Assembly: GCA_032433765.1 (NCBI GenBank)
Contig: JAVIAB010000156.1
Span: forward strand, 88,054,650-88,118,649
Length of the DNA stretch: 64,000 nt
Direction: 5' to 3'
DNA from: Megaustenia siamemsis
Taxonomy: Eukaryota; Mollusca; Gastropoda; Stylommatophora; Ariophantidae
Positions 46,079 to 56,770 of this stretch are shown one piece after another. The notes beneath the pieces were generated by a model that was not told the origin of the DNA, did not search any database, and saw only the letters and a program-made list of their open reading frames with translations. A program made the position numbers and the translations under genes. The stretch's first letter is position 1. Each line of letters starts with the position of its first letter.

Positions 46079-46157
46079 AACTACAGAACTGCCAAACATT
46101 TCTTTGTTGACTTGTGCGTTACTGTAGAACCACTGGTTCGATAACATTTGAAAGGCT
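46079..46157 (-). CDS. Rab-effector gene, Rab-binding helix exon (SHD2)
   Basis: Minus-strand exon with acceptor gttcatcctttacacag and donor GTAGTT|gtgagg, starting with the one base that completes the phase-2 codon from the zinc-finger exon and ending in phase 0; 26 codons. The peptide AFQMLSNQWFYSNAQVNKEM then FGSSVV follows the finger directly. Slac2/MyRIP proteins have the same order: last Cys pair, short link, WFY, about ten residues, FGS. This helix packs on the GTP-bound Rab (Rab27-type) together with the first helix. A nearer donor (TCT|gtagtt) would drop two residues in the same phase. This exon is what separates the gene from rabphilin-type relatives in my reading. Confidence 0.78.
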
Positions 46158-46177
46158 CTGTGTAAAGGATGAACACT

Positions 46178-47165
46178 GAATAGTACACACTAATGGTACA
46201 CAATAATAGTACACAATAATGGTACACAAAAATTGTACACAATAATAGTACACACTAATGGTACACAATAATAGTACACACTAATGGTACACAATAATGG
46301 TACACAATAATGGTACACAATAATAGTACACACTAATGGTACATAATAACGGTGCACAATAATGGTACACAATAATGTTGCACAATAATGGTGCACAATA
46401 ATGGTACACAATAATGGTACACAATAATGGTGCACAATAATAGTACACAATAATGGTACACAATCATGGTACACAACAATAGTGCACAATAATAGTGCAC
46501 AATAATGGTACACAATAATGGTTCACAATAATGATGCACAATAATAGTACACAATCATGGTACACAACAATGGTACACAATAATAGTACACAATAATGGT
46601 ACACAATAATGGTACACAATAATGGTACACAATAATGGTACACAATAATAGTACACGCTAATGGTACACAATAACGGTGCACAATAATGGTACACAATAA
46701 TGGTGCACAATAATGGTGCACAATAATGGTACACAATAATGGTGTACAACAATGGTGCACAATAATAGTGCACAATAATGGTGCACAATAATAGTACACA
46801 ATCATGGTACACAATCATGGTACACAATCATGGTACACAATAATAGTGCACAATAATAGTGCACAATAATGGTACACAATCATGGTACACAACAATGATA
46901 CACAATAATAATGCACACTAATGGTACACAATAATGGTTCACAATAATGATGCACAATAATAGTACACAATCATGGTACACAACAATGGTACACAATAAT
47001 AGTACACAATAATGGTACACAATAATGGTACACAATAATAGTGCACAAAAATGGTACACAATAATGATACACAATAATGGTACACAATAATGGTACACAA
47101 TAATGATACACAATAATGGTACACAATAATGGTACACAATAATGATACACAATAATGGTACACAT
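46178..47165. repeat. 13-bp minisatellite, about 76 copies
   Basis: Units of acacaataatggt with variants (tagtac, ggtgc, atgatac). Because three units make 39 bp, 13-residue repeats read in all minus-strand frames; these are artefacts. The array resumes at 49022 after a LINE insertion. Confidence 0.95.
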
Positions 47166-48000
47166 TATTCTCCTCTTCTTCTACTTTCCTTCCTCATCTG
47201 CCTTTCAGCGTCTAGAGGAGATATAATGTGCGGTCTTTTGCTCTTCTGTTCGCCTCTCCTGCTGTTATGTTTCCTAGTGCTTCTAATATTCCATCGACCC
47301 ATCTTTTTCGTTGTCGACCCTTGGGTCTGGTGTTCTCACAACGTTTGTTGAAGGCTCGTTGTGTTGTGTTTTGTTCTTTCTGCCTTGTCACGTGGTCAAA
47401 ACATTGTATCTGTTGTTTCCTTATATATTCTATGGCGGGGGCTATTCCTATCTTTTTTCTCAGTTCTTCATTTCTGATCTTATCTCTCAGACTGTTTCCT
47501 GTCATTCGTCTAACACATTTCATCTCTGTAGAGGTTATTTTTTCTTATTGTTCTTGCATCTAGGGTCTAGGTCTAGCCTTGGTAGCACAACGTTGGGATG
47601 AAGATTGCATTGTATAGTGCTCGTTTTGCCTCCAGAGTTATTTCCTTGTTGGACAATAGTGGTGATAACTGTCCGATGATTTGACAAGCTTTGTTGCATC
47701 TTGATTCTGTCTCTGCTGTTTGAGAATTATCGTTTGTCATTAGACTTCCTAGGTATTTGAATTCCTCTACTTGTTTTAGTTGTCTGCCTTCTATAGTTAT
47801 GTTGATGTTCTGTTTATTTTTGGTGACATTCATGACTTCTGTTTTGTTGATGTTGATTTTCATGTTGTATTTTGTGCCTGAGATGTTGAGTTTGTGTTCT
47901 TGCAGGTCTTCTATTGTTTCATGTATTAGTGCCTGATCGACTGCAAATAGAAGCTCGTTGATCTCCTCTGTCTCTGATGGGTTGGCTAGCTTGCATATAT
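47166..48000 (-). pseudogene. LINE fragment: reverse transcriptase end and C-terminal tail
   Basis: The minus strand reads EINELLFAVDQALIHE, where the catalytic FADD has become FAVD, then KININKTEVM, EEFKYLGSLMTND, a frameshift near 47550, and RPKGRQRKRWVDGILEAL. It is the 3' half of an RTE-like LINE whose 5' half is at 48600-49021. Frameshift and lost aspartate make it dead. Confidence 0.82.
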
Positions 48001-48599
48001 GGTACAAGTGCAACGTTTCAAATACTTGGGCACAATAATAACATCAGATGGGAGATGCACCACAGAAATAAAAAGCAGAATAGCTCAGGCCAAACGGCAT
48101 TTCAGAAAATGAAAAATATCTTATGCAACAATTCCATGTCAATAAAAATGAGAAAGAGAGTTCATCGGTGCTATATATAACCAATTCTGACCTATGGAAG
48201 CGAATCAAGGACAGTAGACAAACAAATGAAAAGACGATTAGAGGCCACAGAGATGGGATTTCTCAGAAGAATGTTGAAAGTTCCCTGGACAGCTAAAAAG
48301 ACCAATGAGGAAGTTCTCAAAGAGGCCAACACAAAAAGGGAGCTCTTAAAAAACATCAGAATGAAGCAATCAACATTTTTCGGGCACATCATGAGAAGAG
48401 GAAAGTTGGAATACTTGGTTACAACTGGCAAAATAAAAGGAAAGAGAGATTGCGGGCGAAAAAGAGAGAAAATACTGGATAGCTTGGTGTCATGGCATGA
48501 AAAACAGTCAACAACAGAACTGATACGATGCACTGTAGATAGAAGATTGTGGAGGGACATGATCACCTACGCCAACCGGTATGGCACATGATGATGAGA
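48001..48599 (+). pseudogene. Nested LINE 3' fragment, opposite strand
   Basis: The plus strand encodes QRFKYLGTIITSDGRCTTEI, a stop at about 48178, then PILTYGSESRTVDKQMKRRL and the end RLWRDMITYANRYGT, followed by gatgatgag. It is the last 200 codons of another RTE-like element inserted into the minus-strand LINE. The host lost its motif B region at the site. Confidence 0.8.
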
Positions 48600-49021
48600 T
48601 GTTGGCTTACTCCGTATGTTGTTAGTATCTCCCATAGTTGTTCTCTGTTTACTCTGTCGAACGCTTTTTCCTGGTCAATGAAGGTTATGTATAAGTTTTG
48701 ATTGTGTTCTGTCGTTTTTTTCTGCAAGCTGTTTTAGTGTGAATAGTGCATCGGTACATCCTCTGTTTTTTCGGAACCCCATTTGAGAATCGCTGAACTG
48801 TACTTCTATTATTGGTCTCAGCCTTTTTTCCAAGATTTTGGCGTATAGCTTTCCTGCATGGCTGAGAAGAGATATACCTCTATATTGATTGCAGTCTCTT
48901 TTGCTACCTTTCTTTTTCCATATTGGTATGATGATTGCCTGTTGCCAGTCTTCTGGGGCTTGTTGTTGGTGCCATGCTGCATTAAATATTCTGTGCAGCC
49001 ATTGCATTCCTGTTTCTCCCG
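48600..49021 (-). pseudogene. LINE fragment: reverse transcriptase fingers to motif A
   Basis: The minus strand reads AIIIPIWKKKGSKRDCNQYR, GISLLSHAGKLYAKILEKRL, QMGFRKNRGCTDALFTLKQL, then after a frameshift FIDQEKAFDRVNREQLWEIL. It is the 5' part of the element continued at 47166-48000 and starts by truncation in the 13-bp array. Confidence 0.82.
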
Positions 49022-49370
49022 CTACACAATAATGGTACACAATAATGGTGCACAATAATGGTACACAATAATGGTGCACAATAATGGTCACAATAATAGT
49101 ACACAAAAATGGTGCATAATAATGGTCACAATACTGATGCACAATATTGGTCAGAGTAATGATGCACAATAATAGTACACAATAATGGTGCACAATAATA
49201 GTACATACTAATGGTACAGCATAATAACATTGCACAAAAATGATGGTCATTAATGTTGAGCAGTAAAAGTGCACACTATTTGTTACCAATAATAGTACCC
49301 ACAATGGTGCACACTAACGCTGCATAATAATACTAATGCACAATAATGGTGCACAATCACGACAATCAAT
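49022..49370. repeat. Continuation of the 13-bp array, decayed
   Basis: Further acacaataatggt units, increasingly diverged towards 49.37 kb. Confidence 0.85.
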
Positions 49371-49497
49371 TACATTAATGATAGGAACAACAACTGTGGA
49401 ACATTTGGGAATGAAGCCCATGGATCACTCTCACAATTTATTTCTGGTTTCCTTCAAATGTTGGCCCGTGTATCGACATGTTGCTAGCTTCCCTGAC
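49371..49497. other. Unique spacer; exon-like but phase-incompatible
   Basis: Single-copy DNA. On the minus strand ttgagaatgtcag and aaatt|gtgaga could bound a 58-nt exon, but its open frame cannot follow the zinc-finger exon in phase, and the next exon already joins that one. Confidence 0.35.
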
Positions 49498-52400
49498 ATT
49501 CTCAACATCCAACAGTCAGACATCCGAACTCACCATCCCACAGTCAGACATCCGAACTCACCATCCAACAGTCAGACATCCGAACTCACCATCCAACAGT
49601 CAGACATCCATTCTCAACATACAACAGCCAGACATCTGGTCTCACCATCAGTCAGACATCCGGTTTCACCATCCAACAGTCAGACATCCGGTCTCACCAT
49701 CCAATAGTCAGACATCCGGTCTCACCATCCAATAGTCAGACATCCGGTCTCACCAACCAACAGTCAGACATCCTGTCCCACCATCTAACAGTCAGACATC
49801 CGGTCTCACCAGTCAACAGTCAGACATTCGATCTCACCATCTAACAGTCAGACATCCGGTCTCACCATCCAACAGTCAGACATCTTTTCTCAGCATCCAA
49901 CAGTCAGACATCCGATCTCACCATCCAACAGTCAGACATCTTTTCTCAGCATCCAACAGTCAGACATCCGATCTCACCATCTAACAGTCAGACATCCGGT
50001 CTCACCATCCAACAGTCAGACATCTTTTCTCACCATCCAACAGTCAGTCAACCGATCTCACCATCAAACAGTCAGACATTCAATCTCACTATCTAACAGT
50101 CAGACATCCGATCTCACCATCCAATAGTCAGACATCCGATCTCACCATCCAATAGTCAGACATCCGGTCTCACCATCCAATAGTCAGACATCCGGTCTCA
50201 CCAACCAACAGTCAGACATCCTGTCCCACCATCTAACAGTCAGACATCCGGTCTCACCAGTCAACAGTCAGACATTCGATCTCACCGTCTAACAGTCAGA
50301 CATCCGGTCTCACCATCCAACAGTCAGACATCTTTTCTCAGCATCCAACAGTCAGACATCCGATCTCACCATCCAACAGTCAGACATCTTTTCTCAGCAT
50401 CCAACAGTCAGACATCCGATCTCACCATCTAACAGTCAGACATCCATTCTCAACATACAACAGCCAGACATCTGGTCTCACCATCAGTCAGACATCCGGT
50501 CTCACCATCCAACAGTCAGACATCTTTTCTCACCATCCAACAGTCAGTCAACCGATCTCACCATCAAACAGTCAGACATTCAATCTCACTATCTAACAGT
50601 CAGACATCCGATCTCACCATCCAATAGTCAGACATCCGATCTCACCATCCAACAGTCAGTCATCCTATCTCACCATCCAACAGTCAGTCAACCTATCTCA
50701 CCATCCAACAGTCAGACATCCGATCTCACCATCCAACAGTCAGTCAACCGATCTCACCATTCAACAGTCAGACATTCAATCTCACTATCTAACAGTCAGA
50801 CATCCGATCTCACCATCCAATAGTCAGACATCTGATCTCACCATCCAACAGTTAGACATCCTATCTCACCATCCAACAGTCAGTCAACCTATCTCACCAT
50901 TCAACAGTCATACATTCGGTCTCACCATCCAACAGTCAGACATCCAGTCTCACCATCCAACAGTCAGACATCCGGTCTCACCATCTAACAGTCAGACATC
51001 CATTCTCAACCTATCAACAGTCAGACATCCGGTCTCACAATCCAATAGTCATACATCCATTTTCAACATACAACAGTCAATTATCCGGTTTTATCATCCA
51101 ACAATCAGACATCCGGTCTTACCATCCAACAGTCAGACATCCGGTCTCACCATCCAACAGTCAGACATCCATTCTCAACCTATCAACAGTCAGACATCCG
51201 GTCTCACCATCCAACAGTCAGACATCCGGTCTCACAATCCAATAGTCATACATCCATTTTCAACATACAACAGTCAATTATCCGGTTTTATCATCCAACA
51301 ATCAGACATCCGTTCTTACTATCCAAGAGTCAGACATCCGGTCTTACCATCCAACAGTTAGACATCCGATCTTAACATGCAACAGTCAGACATTAGGTCT
51401 TACCATCAATAGCGGACATCCATTCTCAACATACAACAGTCAATTATCCGGTCTTACCATCCAACAGTTAGACATCCGGTCTCACCATCTAACAGTCAGA
51501 CATTCGGTCTCACAATCTAACAGTCAGACATTCGGTCTCACAATCTAACAGTCAGACATCCGGTCTCACAATCTAACAGTCAGACATCCGGTCTCACAAT
51601 CTAACAGTCAGACATCCGGTCTCACCATCCACCAGTCAGACAAACGCTCTCATCATCTGACAGTCAGACATCTGGTCTCATCAACCAACAGTCAGATATC
51701 CGGTCTCATCATCTGACAGTCAGACATCTGGTCTCACCATCCAACAGTCAGGCATAGTTTCGCAACATTTAACAGTCAGACATCCGATCTCACCATCTAA
51801 CAGTCAAGACATTGAATCTCACTATCTAACAGTCAGACATCCGTTCTCACTATCTAACAGTCAGATATTCGATCTCACCATCTAACAGTCAGACATCCGT
51901 TCTCACTATCTAACAGTCAGACATCCGTTCTCACTATCTAACGGTCAGATATTCGATCTCACCATCTAAAAGTCAGACATCCGTTCTCACCATCTAACAG
52001 TCAGATATTCGATCTCACCATCTAACAGTCAGACATCTGTTCTCACCATCTAACAGTCAGACATCCGTTCTCACCATCTAACAGTCAGCAGACATCCGTT
52101 CTCACCATCTAAAAGTCAGACATCCGTTCTCACTATCTAACAGTCAGATATTCGATCTCACCATCTAACAGTCAGACATCCGTTCTCACCATCTAACAGT
52201 CAGACATCCGTTCTCACCATCTAACAGTCAGCAGACATCCGTTCTCACCATCTAAAAGTCAGACATCCGTTCTCACCATCTAACAGTCAGATATTCGATC
52301 TCACCATCTAACAATCAGACATCCGTTCTCACTATCTAACAGTCAGATATTCGATCTCACCATCTAACAGTCAGACATCCGTTCTCACCATCTAACAGTC

Positions 52401-54772
52401 AGACATCCGTTCTCACCATCTAACAGTCAGCAGACATCCGTTCTCACCATCTAACAGTCAGCAGACATCCGTTCTCACCATCTAATAGTCAGACATTCGT
52501 TCTCACCATCTAACAGTCACACATTCGATCTCTCCATCTAACAGTCGGACATCCATTCTCACCATCTAACAGTCAGCAGACATCCGTTCTCACCATCTAA
52601 TAGTCAGACATTCGTTCTCACCATCTAACAGTCAGCAGACATCCGTTCTCACCATCTAATAGTCAGACATTCGTTCTCACCATCTAACAGTCACACATTC
52701 GATCTCTCCATCTAACAGTCGGACATCCATTCTCACCATCTAACAGTCAGATATCCCTCCTCACCATCTAACAGTCAGCAGACATCCGTTCTCACCATCT
52801 AATAGTCAGACATTCGTTCTCACCATCTAACAGTCAGATATCCCTTCTCACCATCTAACAGTCAGATATCCGTTCTCACCATCTAACAGTCAGATATCCC
52901 TTCTCACCATCTAACAGTCAGACATCCGTTCTCACCATTTAACAGTCAGCAGACATCCGTTCTCACCATCTAATAGTCAGACATTCGTTCTCACCATCTA
53001 ACAGTCAGATATCCCTTCTCACCATCTAACAGTCAGATATCCGTTCTCACCATCTAACAGTCAGACATTCGATCTCACCAACTAACAGTCAGACATTCGA
53101 TCTCACCATCTAACAGTCGGACATCCGTTCTCACCATCTAACAGTCAGATATCCCTTCTCACCATCTAACAGTCAGAAACATTCGATCTCACCATCTAAC
53201 AGTCAGATATCCCTTCTCACCATCTAACAGTCAGAAACATTCGATCTCACCATCTAACAGTCAGACATCTGTTCTCACCATCTAACTGTCAGACATCCGT
53301 TCTCACCATCTAACAGTGAGATATCCGTTCTCACTATCTAACAGTGAGATATCCGTTCTCACTATCTAACAGTGAGATATCCGTTCTCACCATCTAACAG
53401 TGAGATATCCGTTCTCACCATCTAACAGTCAGACATCCGTTCTCACCATCTAAAAGTCAGACATCCGTTCTCACCATCTAACAGTCAGATATTCGATCTC
53501 ACCATCTAACAGTCAGACATCCGTTCTCACTATCTAACAGTCAGATATTCGATCTCACCATCTAACAGTCAGACATCCGTTCTCACCATCTAACAGTCAG
53601 CAGACATCCGTTCTCACCATCTAACAGTCAGCAGACATCCGTTCTCACCATCTAATAGTCAGACATTCGTTCTCACCATCTAACAGTCAGACATTCGTTC
53701 TCACCATCTAATAGTCAGACATCCGTTCTCACCATCTAATAGTCAGACATCCGTTCTCACCATCTAACAGTCAGCAGACATCCGTTCTCACCATCTAATA
53801 GTCAGACATTCGTTCTCACCATCTAACAGTCAGCAGACATCCGTTCTCACCATCTAACAGTCAGCAGACATCCGTTCTCACCATCTAATAGTCAGACATT
53901 CGTTCTCACCATCTAACAGTCACACATTCGATCTCACCATCTAACAGTCAGACATTCGATCTCTCCATCTAACAGTCGGACATCCATTCTCACCATCTAA
54001 CAGTCAGATATCCCTTCTCACCATCTAACAGTCAGATATCCGTTCTCACCATCTAACAGTCAGATATCCCTTCTCACCATCTAACAGTCAGACATCCGTT
54101 CTCACCATCTAACAGTCAGCAGACATCCGTTCTCACCATCTAATAGTCAGACATTCGTTCTCACCATCTAACAGTCAGATATCCCTTCTCACCATCTAAC
54201 AGTCAGATATCCGTTCTCACCATCTAACAGTCAGACATTCGATCTCACCAACTAACAGTCAGACATTCGATCTCACCATCTAACAGTCGGACATCCGTTC
54301 TCACCATCTAACAGTCAGATATCCCTTCTCACCATCTAACAGTCAGAAACATTCGATCTCACCATCTAACAGTCAGATATCCCTTCTCACCATCTAACAG
54401 TCAGAAACATTCGATCTCACCATCTAACAGTCAGACATCTGTTCTCACCATCTAACTGTCAGACATCCGTTCTCACCATCTAACAGTGAGATATCCGTTC
54501 TCACTATCTAACAGTGAGATATCCGTTCTCACTATCTAACAGTGAGATATCCGTTCTCACCATCTAACAGTGAGATATCCGTTCTCACCATCTAACAGTC
54601 AGATATCCGTTCTCACTATCTAATAGTGAGATATCCGTTCTCACCATCTAACAGTCAGATATCCGTTCTCACCATCTAACAATGAAGCATCCGTTCTCAC
54701 CATCTAACAGTCAGATATCTGTTCTCACCATCTAACAGTCAGACATCCGTTCTCACCATCTAACAGTCAGAC
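49498..54772. repeat. 28-bp minisatellite, about 190 copies
   Basis: The longest simple array: 28-bp units with catccaacagtcagacatcc and gatctcac. The left part favours catccaac/catccgg, the right part catctaac/ccgttctc. Higher-order copies exist: a set near 49.75 kb recurs near 50.20 kb, and 53.07-53.44 kb recurs 1,170 bp later. Confidence 0.95.
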
Positions 54773-56128
54773 ATCCAGACCCAGCATCAAACATCCAGTC
54801 CCAACATCAAACATCCAGTCCCAGTATCAAACATCCAGACCCAGCATCAAAAATCCAGACTCAGCATCAAACATCCAGACCCAGCATCAAACATCCAGAT
54901 CCAGCTTCAAACATTCAGACCCAGCATCAAACATCCAGACCCAACATCAAACATCCAGTCCCAGCATCAAACATTCGGACCCAACATCAAACATCCAGTC
55001 TCAACATCAAACTTCCAGACCCAGCATCAAACATCCAGTCCCAGCATCAAACATCCAGACCCAGCATCAAACATTCAGACCCAGCATCAAACATCCAGAC
55101 CTAACATCAAACATCCAGTCCCAACATCAAACATCCAGTCCCAGCATCAAACATCCAGTCCCAGCTTCAAACATCCAGTCCCAGCATCAAACATCCAGTC
55201 CCAGCATCAAACATCCAGTCCCAACATCAAACATCCAGTCGCAACATCAAACATTCAGACCCAGCATCAAACATCCAGTCTCAACATCAAACATCCAGTC
55301 CCAGCATCAAACATCCAGTCCACGCATCAAACATCCAGTCCCATCATCAAACATCCAGACCCAGCATCAAATATCCAGACCCAACATCAAACATCCAGTC
55401 CCAGAATCAGACACCCAGACCCATCATCAAACATCCAGTCCCAACATCAAACATCCAGACCCAGCATCAGACATCCAGACCCAGCATCAAACATCCAGTC
55501 CCAACATCAAACATCCAGACCCAGCATCAAACATCCAGACCCAGCATCAAACATCCAATCCCAGCATCAAACATCCAGACCCAGCATCAAACATCCAGTC
55601 CCAGCATCAAACATCCAGACCCAGCATCAAACACCCAGTCCCAACATCAAACATCCAGTCCCAACATCAAACATCCAGTCGCAACATCAAACATTCAGAC
55701 CCAGCATCAAACATCCAGTCTCAACATCAAACATCCAGTCCCAGCATCAAACATCCAGTCCCAGCATCAAACATCCAGTCCCATCATCAAACATCCAGAC
55801 CCAGCATCAAATATCCAGACCCAACATTAAACATCCAGTCCCAGCATCAAACACCCAGACCCATCATCAAACATCCAGTCCCAACATCAAACATCCAGAC
55901 CCAGCATCAGACATCCAGACCCAGCATCAAACATCCAGTCCCAACATCAAACATCCAGACCCAGCATCAAACATCCAGACCCAGCATCAAACATCCAATC
56001 CCAGCATCAAACATCCAGACCCAGCATCAAACATCCAGTCCCAGCATCAAACATCCAGACCCAGCATCAAACATCCAGTCCCAACATCAAACATCCAGTC
56101 CCAGCATCAAACATCCAGTCCCAACATC
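54773..56128. repeat. 20-bp minisatellite, about 68 copies
   Basis: Units of ccagcatcaaacatccagac with cccaac and agtc variants. A block at about 55.2-55.6 kb recurs at about 55.66-56.05 kb. The array ends about 35 bp past the donor of the zinc-finger exon. Confidence 0.95.
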
Positions 56129-56164
56129 AAACAGAGGAACAAACTCTGGACAAGATTTACGTAC

Positions 56165-56386
56165 TTCTCCTTGGAGCACACCTCACAAATGACGTCACGT
56201 TTCCCCTTGCAGGGCTGGCAACAAACGGAACAAACATGGAGTCCGCACTTAGAACATTTCCTCTTGCGATGAGAAAATAGTCCAAACCGTTGTAGGCAAA
56301 TGATACAGGAGCTCTCGCTGAAGCTCGATTTGTCCCTCAGCAGAGCAATCCTTGTGTGCTCTCTGGCTAGTTCCTCCCGGGCTTCG
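56165..56386 (-). CDS. Rab-effector gene, Rab-binding FYVE-type zinc finger exon
   Basis: The exon that names the gene. The minus-strand acceptor tcttctccactttccag is excellent and the donor is AAGGAGAA|gtacgt, phase 2 to phase 2, 73 codons. Residues 1-25 (EAREELAREHTRIALLRDKS) form the charged helix that precedes the finger in RabBD proteins. Then CIIC, 13 residues, CSKC, four, CSVCC, ten and CEVC give C-x2-C-x13-C-x2-C-x4-C-x2-C-x10-C-x2-C, two zinc sites as in Slac2/MyRIP/melanophilin, Slp and rabphilin. Such proteins bind GTP-loaded Rab27 or Rab3 on vesicles and link them to myosin or fusion machinery. There is no R(R/K)HHCR signature, so phosphoinositide binding as in true FYVE domains is not expected. 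With the following WFY...FGS helix, MyRIP/melanophilin is the closest family. Orthology and Rab partner are not shown by sequence alone. Confidence 0.88.
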
Positions 56387-56770
56387 CTGGAAAGTGGAGA
56401 AGACAAGATTGAAACAAATAATTGTCTGAAACAATGGATATTACAGCACCCTCGGCTCTCACATGGGTCACCTTAGCGTCACATGTGATCTACTGTACGC
56501 TTGATGACGTCAGCTGGCGAACAATCTAGGCGCACTACGAATGTACCCATCGTTCCTGCACTTTATAATCATCCATTGGCCAACATCGATCTTTGATCAG
56601 GACATTAGAATGTTGTACAAGGCACCACGGTTCATCATCAGCAGGTGTCGTAACGTAAAACCATGTCTTTGAGACGAATAGAATGCTATAACATATTGCT
56701 TCGCAGACCATCTTGACCTGGCCTAGAAGAACATTCATTTACCAAATTTCGTCTGGTCTCTTCTCTCTCA
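56387..56770. other. Unique intron island with an unassigned minus-strand frame
   Basis: Single-copy. The minus strand has an acceptor-like aatgttcttctag followed by a 65-codon frame (QVKMVCEAICYSILFVSKTW, then PADDEPWCLVQHSN). No donor in the phase needed by the zinc-finger exon is strong. It may be a skipped or alternative exon, or chance. Confidence 0.35.

Noticed and set aside
46190..47165. Cys/Tyr-rich minus-strand frames that look like membrane or disulfide-rich peptides
   Set aside because: The 13-bp array reads as a 13-residue repeat in every frame; no start or signal sequence context.
49435..49492. 58-nt minus-strand exon between the zinc-finger and WFY exons
   Set aside because: Its open frame starts with 2 nt, but the zinc-finger exon needs 1. 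The frame that fits meets TAA before any donor, and the WFY exon joins directly with family-like spacing.
56165..56386. Classical phosphoinositide-binding FYVE domain
   Set aside because: It lacks the WxxD and R(R/K)HHCR motifs. Cysteine spacing and flanking helices fit the Rab-binding type instead.
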